Assembly: GCA_947455215.1 (NCBI GenBank)
Contig: CANGNA010000007.1
Span: 29,097 to 93,096 of the forward strand
Source: Chitinophagaceae bacterium
Lineage (GTDB): Bacteria; Bacteroidota; Bacteroidia; Chitinophagales; Chitinophagaceae
Direction: 5' to 3'
Length of the DNA stretch: 64,000 nucleotides
Shown here: piece by piece, positions 26,541-35,933 of the stretch
Layout of the letters: each line of letters starts with the position of its first letter
Numbering within the stretch: the stretch's first letter is position 1
Translations under genes and position numbers: made by a program
The notes under the pieces: model-generated
The model's database searches: none
What the model saw: only the letters and a program-made list of their open reading frames with translations
Told to the model about the DNA's origin: nothing

Positions 26541-26568
26541 TTGTGCATAAACAAATTAAACAATTACA

Positions 26569-26982
26569 ATGTATCCTGAACAGATAGTGGCGCCGATGAA
26601 GGCTGAATTGACAAACCATGGATTTACTGAGCTTCTTTCGCCTGCCGATGTAGATAATACTTTAAAACAGGAAGGTACTACCCTCCTGATGATCAATAGT
26701 GTATGTGGTTGCTCTGCAGGCACAGCGCGCCCGGGTGTACTGATGGCCGTGCAGAACGCAGGCAAAAAGCCTAGCCGCCTTACCACCAGCTTTGCCGGGT
26801 TTGATATAGACGCGGTAAAACAGGCACGCCAGTACCTGCTGCCTTACCCGCCATCATCTCCTGCCATTGCCCTGCTGAAAGACGGCAAGGTAGTACACAT
26901 GATAGAGCGCCACATGATAGAAGGTCGCCCGGCACAAATGATAGCCGCCAACCTGATGCAGGCTTTCGAAACTTATTGCTAG
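26569..26982 (+). CDS. brxB: BrxA/BrxB family bacilliredoxin
   Basis: 137 residues, standard length for the YphP/YqiW family. Thioredoxin-like fold with the atypical CGC site C46-G-C48 in INSVCGCSAGTARPG, plus the family phrases LTTSFAGFDIDAVKQAR and LLKDGKVVHMIERHMIEGR. In Firmicutes these proteins remove bacillithiol from S-bacillithiolated proteins. Bacteroidota members share the fold and presumably act on a low-molecular-weight thiol mixed disulfide (inference). Single-gene unit with its own promoter-like element and terminator. Confidence 0.92.
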   Translation: MYPEQIVAPMKAELTNHGFTELLSPADVDNTLKQEGTTLLMINSVCGCSAGTARPGVLMAVQNAGKKPSRLTTSFAGFDIDAVKQARQYLLPYPPSSPAIALLKDGKVVHMIERHMIEGRPAQMIAANLMQAFETYC

Positions 26983-27016
26983 TTTTTAGTCGTAAGTAGT
27001 AAATATTTCTTATACA

Positions 27017-27050
27017 ATATCCCCGGCCTTTGGCTGGGGATATTTCGTTT
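27017..27050 (+). terminator. Terminator of the bacilliredoxin gene
   Basis: AATATCCCCGGCC / GGCTGGGGATATT form a stem with a TTT loop, followed by TCGTTTATG. Confidence 0.75.
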
Positions 27051-27090
27051 ATGCCTTAATAGAAGTATTTTTATACAAACAATATTATCT

Positions 27091-27885
27091 ATGAACAAAA
27101 TATGCCGTCTACTTACTGCCTCCCTTGCACTACTTTCATGCTCCATCACTACAATTGGGCAGGTGGTGGCTATAGCGATAGATCGACAAGATGTACTCTA
27201 CCTCTGTGAAGAAAATGATATAACTATTGCAGTTGAGGGAGTTAAATGCTCTTCCCTGGTTGTCACTTCTAATAATGGCAGTATACAATCAAAAGGATTT
27301 GAGGGACAATATGTTATAAAGCCGGATTCAGCCAAGCCAACTTACATTTATGTCGACCAAAAATTACCATCCGGCAAGCTAAAAAGAATATCAGAACAAT
27401 GCTTTCGCTATCAGTATCCTCCCTTGTCTGAAATATATATCGGGGTTTCTCATCGTGATACTATCTACAGGCATGAGTTATACAATGCACAAATAACTAC
27501 TGACGTACAAGACTTTACATTTTCCAGAGGCATACCTATTTGTGGCTTTACAGTTGTTGTGAAAAGAAATGGGAAAGAGATTTACAATAAAACTGTTCAC
27601 AGCGATAAGAGGGCATATATTGATAGTAATATCCAAAAGGTTTTTTACATACTACTCAATAATGACAGCCTGATATTTAAAGAAGTAAAGATGCGCTATT
27701 GCAACGGCGTTGAGAAATTTGCTCCCGGAACAAACATTGGATTTGTAATAGCTGATGCTGCCACGGAAGACGATCCATACCGTGGTTTTGAAAAAGGAAT
27801 TATCATAGAAGATCCGATAACCGGCGAAGTATATGAGCGAGTTACGCCATTTACAAACCGCCCCGTTAAAAGCACTACCAAATAA
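27091..27885 (+). CDS. Stand-alone GldM C-terminal-domain-like secreted protein
   Basis: 264 residues. Signal peptide MNKICRLLTASLALLSCSITTIGQ; a lipobox-like LLSC is inside it. The mature part resembles the third and fourth periplasmic domains of the gliding/T9SS motor protein GldM: DVLYLCEENDITIAVEG corresponds to the VLYxGxDNPIxIAV signature, followed by ITTDVQDFTFSRGIPICGF and VVVKRNGKEIYNK. It lacks the N-terminal transmembrane helix and the first two domains of real GldM, so it cannot be a motor subunit by itself. It may be an accessory or decoy of the T9SS shaft, or just share the fold. AT-rich relative to neighbours. Confidence 0.7.
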   Translation: MNKICRLLTASLALLSCSITTIGQVVAIAIDRQDVLYLCEENDITIAVEGVKCSSLVVTSNNGSIQSKGFEGQYVIKPDSAKPTYIYVDQKLPSGKLKRISEQCFRYQYPPLSEIYIGVSHRDTIYRHELYNAQITTDVQDFTFSRGIPICGFTVVVKRNGKEIYNKTVHSDKRAYIDSNIQKVFYILLNNDSLIFKEVKMRYCNGVEKFAPGTNIGFVIADAATEDDPYRGFEKGIIIEDPITGEVYERVTPFTNRPVKSTTK

Positions 27886-27943
27886 ACCCTTATCTATCCT
27901 CTGTAACAAATACCCCGCCAATTCCCCCAGCGGCCCAAAAGCT

Positions 27944-28083
27944 GGTCGAAGCGTCTCGCTTCGTCCCAGAGCATGCAAGCGTCCCGCTTGCGTTAATAAA
28001 TAAAGATATATCGATCTAAGCTACATGCACATTTCGCAAGCGAGACGCTTGCTGGTGTTAGGACGAAGCGGGACGCTTCGACC
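27944..28083. repeat. 140-bp double-palindrome element
   Basis: The outer arms 27944-27966 and 28061-28083 (GGTCGAAGCGTCTCGCTTCG, then TCC) are inverted repeats with one mismatch. The inner arms 27975-27992 and 28035-28052 (GCAAGCGTCCCGCTTGCG) are inverted repeats with one mismatch. Each arm is itself nearly palindromic. It sits in the 252-bp gap between two convergent genes, which contains nothing else recognisable. It is either a mobile REP/MITE-type element or a strong bidirectional terminator. Confidence 0.8.
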
Positions 28084-28137
28084 GGTTTGGACCACCACTT
28101 ACGACGACATTACAATGCCGCCGAACTATCTCTAACG

Positions 28138-29133
28138 CTATCCCAACACCCGCACACTCTCCCTCAGCAGCTTCTCTTTGTTGATGCTCACAACACCTAC
28201 TTCTTCACACACAAGTCCGCCGGCCAGGTTAGATATTTCGGCCATCAGGTCGGCATTTTGCGTAAGAGCATATACTACTGATGCTGTGGCTATCACGGTA
28301 TCACCGGCTCCCGAGACATCGGCTATATTGCGCACGTGCGATGGCTTGATGTCTGAGCGCTCGCCGTCGTTATAGAACACGCCTTTTTCTGACAGGGTGA
28401 TGAACGTGACGGTATTCTCCAATACTTCGTGCAGTTTTTGGTGTACCTGGTTCATACTGCCCAGGTTCACATCGTCGAGGTTAATGTTCAGACCTTCGCG
28501 TACTTCTTTCAGGTTGGGCTTGAATACGGTTACACCTTTATAAGAGAGGAAATTCTTTTTCTTAGGGTCGACAGCGGTAATGATACCTATCTCTTTACAA
28601 TGCGCTGCAATTCGGTTGATGACGTTCTCCTTCAGCACACCCTTGTTGTAATCCTCAAATATCAGCACATTGGGCTTTACTCGCTGCAGGAAACGCAGCA
28701 CCATATCTATGAAGGGGTGCTCTTCTTCGGTAAACAGGTCATCTGTTATCTCATCGTCCAGGCGCATCATCTGCTGGTTGCGGCTAAGTATACGCACCTT
28801 GGTGGTTGTGGGCCTGCGCAGGCTCTTCATGATCAGCGATGCATCTATATCCTGCTGTTCTACCATGTGTATCAGCGAATCGCCCTCGGCATCATCGCCC
28901 ACTACGCTGGCCAGTGTTACCTTAGCACCCAGTGACCGACAGTTTACCGCCACGTTGGCAGCGCCACCCAGGCGGCTCTCGCGCCGGTCGAGCGATACCA
29001 CGGGCACCGGTGCTTCCGGTGATATCCTTTCCACATTACCCCACCAATAGTTATCCAGCATCACATCGCCCACCACTACTACGTGCAGGTTATTGATATT
29101 ATGGAACAGCTTTTCTATATCAGCCTTATTCAT
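28138..29133 (-). CDS. rfaE1: D-glycero-beta-D-manno-heptose-7-phosphate kinase (HldE1/RfaE1 domain, PfkB family)
   Basis: 331 residues from ATG 29133, which overlaps the permease stop in ATGAATAA; a GTG four codons upstream is in frame. PfkB ribokinase fold: VVGDVMLDNYWWG, then RISPEAPVPVV and GGAANVAVNCRSLGA (typical of HldE1), DVSGAGDTVIATAS with the catalytic Asp, and a C-terminal ATP site. It phosphorylates heptose-7-phosphate at C1 on the way to ADP-heptose for the LPS core. The nucleotidyltransferase half of bifunctional HldE is absent here, so a separate gene is expected elsewhere. Confidence 0.9.
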   Translation of the reverse strand: MNKADIEKLFHNINNLHVVVVGDVMLDNYWWGNVERISPEAPVPVVSLDRRESRLGGAANVAVNCRSLGAKVTLASVVGDDAEGDSLIHMVEQQDIDASLIMKSLRRPTTTKVRILSRNQQMMRLDDEITDDLFTEEEHPFIDMVLRFLQRVKPNVLIFEDYNKGVLKENVINRIAAHCKEIGIITAVDPKKKNFLSYKGVTVFKPNLKEVREGLNINLDDVNLGSMNQVHQKLHEVLENTVTFITLSEKGVFYNDGERSDIKPSHVRNIADVSGAGDTVIATASVVYALTQNADLMAEISNLAGGLVCEEVGVVSINKEKLLRESVRVLG

Positions 29134-30583
29134 CAGCTTGCGCACTTCGTTTTTGTAAATAATAAAATATCGGCAGGCCTATCAGCACTATAATAAAGCC
29201 CGGCCAGGTGTAGTTGGGCTTATACTTCAGCAACACCACACAGATAAAAGATGCCAGCGCTATATACAGTACCGGTATCACAGGATAGCCAAATGCCTTG
29301 TATGGCCTTGGGTGATCGGGCATTGTTCTGCGGAGCTTGAAGATGGCCGCAATGGTAAGGATATAGAACAGCAACACAGTAAAGATGATGAAATCGAGCA
29401 GGTCGCCATACTTGCCGCTAAGGCATAATATAGAGGCCCAGAAACATTGCATCCACAGCGCCTTGGCAGGCACACCCTTGCTGTTCAGCTTCTTTGCTGC
29501 CGGCAAGAACAGACCATCTTTGGCCATGGAATAGTATACCCTGGCGCCCGATAGTATCAAACCGTTGTTACAACCAAAGGTAGATACCATGATAAGCAGG
29601 GCAATGATAACAGTACCTGTGCCCCCAAATATCTTTAATGCCACGGCCAGCGCTACCCTGTCTGACGGAGCATTAGCGATCTCGTGCATAGACAGTACAT
29701 TCTCGTACATCAGGTTCATAGATACATAGAGGATGGTTACCACCAGTGTACCAATGAACAGGCTAAGGCCGATATTGCGCTCGGGCTTCTTTATCTCACC
29801 AGCTATAAAGGTCACATTGTTCCATGCATCGCTGCTAAAGAGTGTACCCACCATGGCCACACAGATGGCTACTATCAGCTCTGGTCCGGCCAGCGTGGTA
29901 TGGCTGATTGCCCCCGAAGCTGTTTCTGTTTTGCGGGCCAGCCATGCCGACGACCAGTTGTCGTGCCATATGTTATGGTCCTTCATGAACATAAAGCCGC
30001 AGATGATGAGCGTAAGCATAGCACCTATCTTGGCGAAGGTGAAGAAGAACTGTATCCACTTACCACCCTCTACCCCATTGGTATTGATCCAGGTGAGCAG
30101 CACTATGGTGCCGATGCCCAGCACCTGGGCCGCGCTTATGTGGTAAGCGCCCAGCGTGAACAGGATATTCTCCTCGCCCACAGCAGGCACCAGGTACCCC
30201 ATGAAATTAGCAAACGTAACAGCAACCGCCGCAATAGTACCCGTCTGGATGACGGCAAAGAACGACCACCCATAAAGGAAACCATACTTTTTGCCATAGG
30301 CCTCCTGCAGGTATATGTATTGTCCGCCCGCCTTGGGGAACATACCACTCAGCTCGCCGTAGCTAACAGCGGCCGATATGGTGATGAGACCGGTAAGCAC
30401 CCATACCATCACCAGCCAACCCGCACTACCTACATTTCTTGTTACATCGGCACTTACCCTGAAGATACCCGACCCTATCATAGAGCCGGCCACCAGTAAG
30501 ATGCCATCGAGTAAAGTGAACGAACGGCGGAACGATTGTCCGCTGTCTTCTAAAAGTCCGGGGGTGGGCTTGGTATTATCCAA
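29126..30583 (-). CDS. APC family amino acid permease
   Basis: 485 residues, about 12 hydrophobic segments. The APC superfamily start (LLDGILLVAGSMIGSGIFRV) with the unwound GSGIF helix-1 motif at about residues 36-41 is clear, as is GGQYIYLQEAYGKKYGFLYG. This L-type (LAT-like) branch exchanges or takes up neutral amino acids; the substrate is not readable from sequence. It lies 20 bp after the OmpH-like gene and its stop overlaps the heptose kinase ATG by 8 bp, so the three are likely co-transcribed. Confidence 0.92.
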   Translation of the reverse strand: MDNTKPTPGLLEDSGQSFRRSFTLLDGILLVAGSMIGSGIFRVSADVTRNVGSAGWLVMVWVLTGLITISAAVSYGELSGMFPKAGGQYIYLQEAYGKKYGFLYGWSFFAVIQTGTIAAVAVTFANFMGYLVPAVGEENILFTLGAYHISAAQVLGIGTIVLLTWINTNGVEGGKWIQFFFTFAKIGAMLTLIICGFMFMKDHNIWHDNWSSAWLARKTETASGAISHTTLAGPELIVAICVAMVGTLFSSDAWNNVTFIAGEIKKPERNIGLSLFIGTLVVTILYVSMNLMYENVLSMHEIANAPSDRVALAVALKIFGGTGTVIIALLIMVSTFGCNNGLILSGARVYYSMAKDGLFLPAAKKLNSKGVPAKALWMQCFWASILCLSGKYGDLLDFIIFTVLLFYILTIAAIFKLRRTMPDHPRPYKAFGYPVIPVLYIALASFICVVLLKYKPNYTWPGFIIVLIGLPIFYYLQKRSAQADE

Positions 30584-30603
30584 AGGCTGCGTTTTTTTAC
30601 AGG

Positions 30604-31197
30604 TTACTTTTTCTTGTTCAACTCGTCTTTGGTAGCAGCGTTCATGCCAGCTATCACATCATTGGTGATCTCGTATTGCTTATTGGCATACATCACCGGC
30701 GACCCGCCACCTGCCGAGTAAGACAGAATAAAGTCGTAATGCTTGTCCTTATTATATTGCTCCAGGTAAGCATCCAGCCTCTTCTTCAGGTCTTTGTTCA
30801 TTTCTTCCTGCTGCTTCACCAGTTCTTCGGTAAGTGCCTGGTTGCGGCTTTCCAGGCTCTGCTGCATGTTCATATATTGCTTCTGCGCAGCCTCATACTC
30901 GCTCTGGGTAAGGGTTTGTGCCTGGGCCTTCTTTTGTATGTCCTGCGCTTTGGCCTGCATCTGTGCGGCGCTCTGCTGCAGTTCGCCTTCCATCTGCTCT
31001 TTGTGTTTGCGGAACTCTTCCTTATGCTGCTTCAGCAATTCAAAATGCTCTTCCAGCGTATCGATATTGACATAAGCAATGCGTGCGCCGGAAACTGCTG
31101 CCGGAGCAGGTTGTTGTTTGTTACTGTTACATGATGCCGCAAACAATATGACGCCTGCGATAGCTACGGTTTGTAATGAAAGCAAAATACTCCTCAT
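30604..31197 (-). CDS. OmpH/Skp family lipoprotein chaperone
   Basis: 197 residues. Signal peptide with lipobox FAASC (Cys23), then IAYVNIDTLEEHFELLKQHK, which begins a Skp/OmpH domain. Residues 60-145 form a long Gln-, Glu- and Lys-rich coiled coil (two helical arms), ending with YDFILSYSAGGGSPVMYANK, the typical OmpH beta segment. Skp-like proteins hold unfolded outer-membrane proteins in the periplasm. This one would be membrane-tethered, common in Bacteroidota. First gene of the OmpH - permease - heptose kinase unit, with a candidate TACTTTTG promoter element 36 bp upstream. Confidence 0.88.
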   Translation of the reverse strand: MRSILLSLQTVAIAGVILFAASCNSNKQQPAPAAVSGARIAYVNIDTLEEHFELLKQHKEEFRKHKEQMEGELQQSAAQMQAKAQDIQKKAQAQTLTQSEYEAAQKQYMNMQQSLESRNQALTEELVKQQEEMNKDLKKRLDAYLEQYNKDKHYDFILSYSAGGGSPVMYANKQYEITNDVIAGMNAATKDELNKKK

Positions 31198-31232
31198 ATA
31201 TATTAATGTGTGTCTATATTATTAGTAATAGC

Positions 31233-31240
31233 CAAAAGTA
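31233..31240 (-). promoter_or_regulatory. Candidate -7 element TACTTTTG for the OmpH operon
   Basis: A TAnnTTTG match on the minus strand 36 bp before the OmpH-like ATG. Confidence 0.4.
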
Positions 31241-31307
31241 ATAGAATAGTTGCAAGGGAAAAACAGGCAAACGTTAAAAACTACGCTAAAAATGTACTCT
31301 GTCGGGC

Positions 31308-32513
31308 TTAGCGCGACTTATCGTAGTATTTATGATATACCTTGATATATGTACCCCACACAAGGCTTATAGTAACGGTGTTACCGGTCAGGTCGGTGCC
31401 ACCTACGTTCCTGTAGCTAACGGCATTGTACTTGGCCTGTATGTTCAGGTAAGAGTGCCGGGTCTCGGTAAGTGTTTTCCTGTTCTTCAGGAAAAACTTG
31501 TACCCAAGACCACCGTTCAGGTTCAGCGAGTAAGTACTTGTTCCATTAGATGTATTTGTGGTGCTGGTATTGGCAATAAGATCGATACCATCGAACCCTA
31601 CACCACCCAGCAGCGAAAACTCATGATGTTTGGTGCGCGCAAAGGCATAACCCATATCCCAGCCGAAGTAATAAGAGGTGTAATGATTGGTAGAATAGAG
31701 CGAATCATCCTTACGTACATTATAATGTGTGGGGGCATCGCCAAAACGCACATGAGTTGTAAAGTCGTACAATATCCTGTTGGTGCAACCACCGATAACA
31801 GCCCCCAAGTAAGGATGGCTACCAATAAAGGACAACTGGCCATTAGGCACCCACATACCAAAAACAAGCCCCACATTCATACCACCAAACTTTGTGCGCT
31901 CGCCCATGTATGCCTTTTGCAATAGTGTATTATTATACACGCTATCCTTCAGCTTCACCAGCCTGTTAGGGTTAGGGTCGGCATAATACTGCACCAGGAA
32001 TTTTTCTACCGGGGACAAACCGGGCTCATCTATAAGCCCACCCGCCATAGAGCGGATAAAATTGCTGTACTGTATATAGGCATCAAAGTAAAAGTGACTG
32101 TACTTCTCGGGGTAATGCTGTATGTCGTAAAAATTGTAATTCTCTGTAAGGTAAGAAAGGATGTTTTGCCTGTAATAGTCTGCCGCTTGTGTTTTACCAC
32201 CACCGCTCGCCTTGCGGTACACATTCACCAGCTCTTCTTTGAACGTACGTTTGCGAATGGAATTAAGAATAGAGAACGCCACCGACGACTCGTTCATGCC
32301 ACAATTGCGCTGCCAATAGTTAGCAACAGCCTCAGCAGTATCATATTTACCGGCCCGGAATAGGCGCGGTATCATCTGGATAGAATTATAGTATACGTCA
32401 TCGCAGGTAAGCACGCGCTCGGTCATCATGTGCTCCAGCTGGTCGTCCTTTATCTGCGCAAAAGAGCTATGGAATGCGGTGAGTAATGATAGAATAAGCA
32501 ACAGTCTCTTCAT
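31308..32513 (-). CDS. Hypothetical secreted protein with outer-membrane barrel-like C-terminus
   Basis: 401 residues. Signal peptide MKRLLLILSLLTAFHSSFAQ. The N-terminal 150 residues are helical (AGKYDTAEAVANYWQRNCG), possibly TPR-like. The C-terminal 200 residues show alternating aromatic strands and Gly turns (GMNVGLVFGMWVPNGQLSFI, then YLGAVIGGCTN, YYFGWDMGYAFAR, SLLGGVGFDGIDLI), as in outer-membrane beta-barrels. It ends TVTISLVWGTYIKVYHKYYD. No named family recognised. It follows the ALDH gene after that gene's terminator, so it is probably separately transcribed. Confidence 0.78.
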   Translation of the reverse strand: MKRLLLILSLLTAFHSSFAQIKDDQLEHMMTERVLTCDDVYYNSIQMIPRLFRAGKYDTAEAVANYWQRNCGMNESSVAFSILNSIRKRTFKEELVNVYRKASGGGKTQAADYYRQNILSYLTENYNFYDIQHYPEKYSHFYFDAYIQYSNFIRSMAGGLIDEPGLSPVEKFLVQYYADPNPNRLVKLKDSVYNNTLLQKAYMGERTKFGGMNVGLVFGMWVPNGQLSFIGSHPYLGAVIGGCTNRILYDFTTHVRFGDAPTHYNVRKDDSLYSTNHYTSYYFGWDMGYAFARTKHHEFSLLGGVGFDGIDLIANTSTTNTSNGTSTYSLNLNGGLGYKFFLKNRKTLTETRHSYLNIQAKYNAVSYRNVGGTDLTGNTVTISLVWGTYIKVYHKYYDKSR

Positions 32514-32530
32514 ACCTGTAATTTAAATTA

Positions 32531-32563
32531 AAAATGCAGGAAAGACCAGCCTCCCTGCATTTT
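32531..32563 (-). terminator. Terminator of the aldehyde dehydrogenase gene
   Basis: On the minus strand AAAATGCAGG and CCTGCATTTT form a stem ending in T residues, 18 bp after the ALDH stop and 18 bp before the next start. Confidence 0.8.
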
Positions 32564-32580
32564 TATGTCCTTAATTGTTA

Positions 32581-34113
<1,533 letters not shown>

Positions 34114-34138
34114 AATTATGTACCTGATTTTTATGGTG

Positions 34139-34146
34139 CAAAATTA
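34139..34146 (-). promoter_or_regulatory. Candidate -7 element TAATTTTG for the ALDH gene
   Basis: A TAnnTTTG match on the minus strand 26 bp before the ATG. Confidence 0.45.
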
Positions 34147-34257
34147 AGTTTTTTGTATCATCTATTATATATCAGCAGGCTATATCACTATTACTTTGCC
34201 CCATACTACCAGCAGCACGATTTTTTTAAGACCTTTACGTAATAATTTTAATAGATC

Positions 34258-34872
34258 ATGCTGTTGCACATACACCCCGACAATCCGCAGGAAAGGAATA
34301 TTAAGACCGTAGTGGACTGCCTGAAGCGCGGCGGTGTGATCATATACCCTACCGACACCATTTATGGCCTGGGCTGCGATATTACCCACCCCGAGGCCAT
34401 AGAAAAGATAGCCCGCATCAAGAAGATAGATGTAAAAAAAGCCCAGTTCTCGTTCATCTGCTGCGACCTGAGCCACCTGAGCGACTATGCCAAGAGCGTA
34501 GATACACCCATCTTCCGCATATTAAAGAATACCCTGCCCGGCCCGTATACCTTTATCCTGAATGCCAGTAAACAGGTACCCAAGTTGCTGAAAACAAAGA
34601 AAGATACTGTCGGCATACGCATACCCAACAACAAGATATGCCACGAGATAGTGAAGGCGCTGGGCAACCCCATAATGAGTGCATCGCTACCCATGGATGG
34701 CGACGTGGAATATTATACCGACCCCGAGATCATGCACGATATGTTCGAGAACCTGGTGGATATAGTAGTGGATGGCGGCCACGGCGAGATACTCTCCTCT
34801 ACCGTAATCGATTGCACCAGCGGCCAACCCGAACTGATACGCCTGGGTGCGGGGCCGTGGGAGGAGGAATAG
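34258..34872 (+). CDS. YciO/YrdC/Sua5 family protein
   Basis: 204 residues. YrdC-fold landmarks: GGVIIYPTDTIYGLGCDI (substrate cleft), KKAQFSFICCDLSHLSDYA, LPGPYTFILNASKQVPK, TVGIRIPNN and SSTVIDCTSGQPELIRLGAG. The RNA- and threonylcarbamoyl-AMP-forming enzymes of the family make the t6A tRNA precursor from threonine, bicarbonate and ATP. This sequence, with the FSFICCDLSHLSDYA and NTLPGPYTFIL wording, resembles the E. coli YciO branch, whose role is less certain, so the t6A role is not assured. Confidence 0.88.
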   Translation: MLLHIHPDNPQERNIKTVVDCLKRGGVIIYPTDTIYGLGCDITHPEAIEKIARIKKIDVKKAQFSFICCDLSHLSDYAKSVDTPIFRILKNTLPGPYTFILNASKQVPKLLKTKKDTVGIRIPNNKICHEIVKALGNPIMSASLPMDGDVEYYTDPEIMHDMFENLVDIVVDGGHGEILSSTVIDCTSGQPELIRLGAGPWEEE

Positions 34873-34885
34873 TAAATGGCTCTTA

Positions 34886-34935
34886 AGCCGTCGGGGTGAA
34901 ACCCGACGCTGTTATTACCGGCCCTTTCAGGGCCA
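34886..34935 (+). terminator. Two adjacent hairpins after the YciO-type gene
   Basis: GTCGGG-GTGAAA-CCCGAC (about 34888-34905) and GGCCCT-TTC-AGGGCC (about 34920-34934). No T-run follows, so they may be an intergenic repeat rather than an intrinsic terminator. Confidence 0.45.
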
Positions 34936-35021
34936 TGTGTGCTATTTATATCTAAATGCCATACCCATTTTGCCATTCACTCCACCTTTCCTATTTTAGT
35001 TGCCTTAAGCACAATAATAGA

Positions 35022-35567
35022 ATGAGCACACAATTAGGTATAGGATCGCGCGTGGAGCATATGCACTTTGGCAAGGGCGTGATAGTAGATACAGCGTCTG
35101 AGTTTTACATCATATGGTTCAAATCGCAGCAGGACACCAAGAGCATCAGCAAGGATTTCGAAGGGCTGAAGGTGCTGGAAGCTGCGGAAGGTACCGGCGA
35201 GAACGGACAGATAACACTGGCAGATATAGAGGAGGCACTGAACAATATACTGGATCAGCGCCTGCACGATATGCAGGTAGTGCCCATAGCCCTGAAGTGG
35301 AAGCGCGGGACCATGATACTGAAGCCAAACGACCCGACCATGCAGGCCAAGGAAGTACCGATCGAAACGTTCTTCCATAAAATAGTGATGGTGCGCGACA
35401 AGCTACGCGTGATGGAGCAAAAGATAAACGCCCATAAAGTAATGGACGATGCCGACAAGGTGGAACTGCAGCAATACATCACCAGTATATATGGTTCCCT
35501 CACCACATTCAATATCCTCTTCAGAGAACAGATACACCAGTTTAAAGGGGTGAGTACGAAGGATTAG
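35022..35567 (+). CDS. Hypothetical cytosolic protein with N-terminal KOW/Tudor-like segment
   Basis: 181 residues from ATG 35022; the frame extends 22 codons upstream but the ATG with AAATAGA before it is preferred. The first 40 residues (LGIGSRVEHMHFGKGVIVDT, then SEFYIIWF) resemble the small barrel at the C-terminus of UvrD/PcrA helicases. The rest is helical and charged (MQVVPIALKWKRGTMILKPN, then VMVRDKLRVMEQKINAHKV). No family recognised. 33 bp before the winged-helix gene. Confidence 0.75.
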   Translation: MSTQLGIGSRVEHMHFGKGVIVDTASEFYIIWFKSQQDTKSISKDFEGLKVLEAAEGTGENGQITLADIEEALNNILDQRLHDMQVVPIALKWKRGTMILKPNDPTMQAKEVPIETFFHKIVMVRDKLRVMEQKINAHKVMDDADKVELQQYITSIYGSLTTFNILFREQIHQFKGVSTKD

Positions 35568-35600
35568 ATACACACATTTAACATATATCAATATAATTCT

Positions 35601-35855
35601 ATGTCAACTTGGCTTGATGATATCATCACAACTTTAGAAGAATTAGGAGGTAGTGGAAGTTACCCAGAAATCTATGAAAAAATTAGGACTGTCAGGAAAA
35701 AACCGTTCCCAAAAACTTGGGACGCAATCATCCGTAGAGTTATCGAAACTCACTCTAGCGATTCTAATAACTATAAGGGAAAAGATATTTTCAAATCAAT
35801 GCAAGGGATAGGAAGTGGAGTTTGGGGAATCCGAGACTTCAAAGTACGTAAATAA
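35601..35855 (+). CDS. Lone winged-helix (HARE/Mrr-N-like) domain protein
   Basis: 84 residues. The whole protein is one helix-turn-helix-like domain: WLDDIITTLEELGGSGSYPE, IYEKIRTVR, TWDAIIRRVIETHSSDSNN, then a GIGSGVWGIR beta wing. This domain usually sits N- or C-terminal to endonuclease modules in restriction or HNH proteins; here it is free-standing. It is AT-rich compared with its neighbours, which suggests acquisition or a remnant of a larger gene. Confidence 0.7.
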   Translation: MSTWLDDIITTLEELGGSGSYPEIYEKIRTVRKKPFPKTWDAIIRRVIETHSSDSNNYKGKDIFKSMQGIGSGVWGIRDFKVRK

Positions 35856-35933
35856 TATTTTTCCAGGAAACCTCTATGAGTATAAAATAGGGTGTGTTGG
35901 AGCGTATAGACATACAAACATGGAAGTGTTCTA

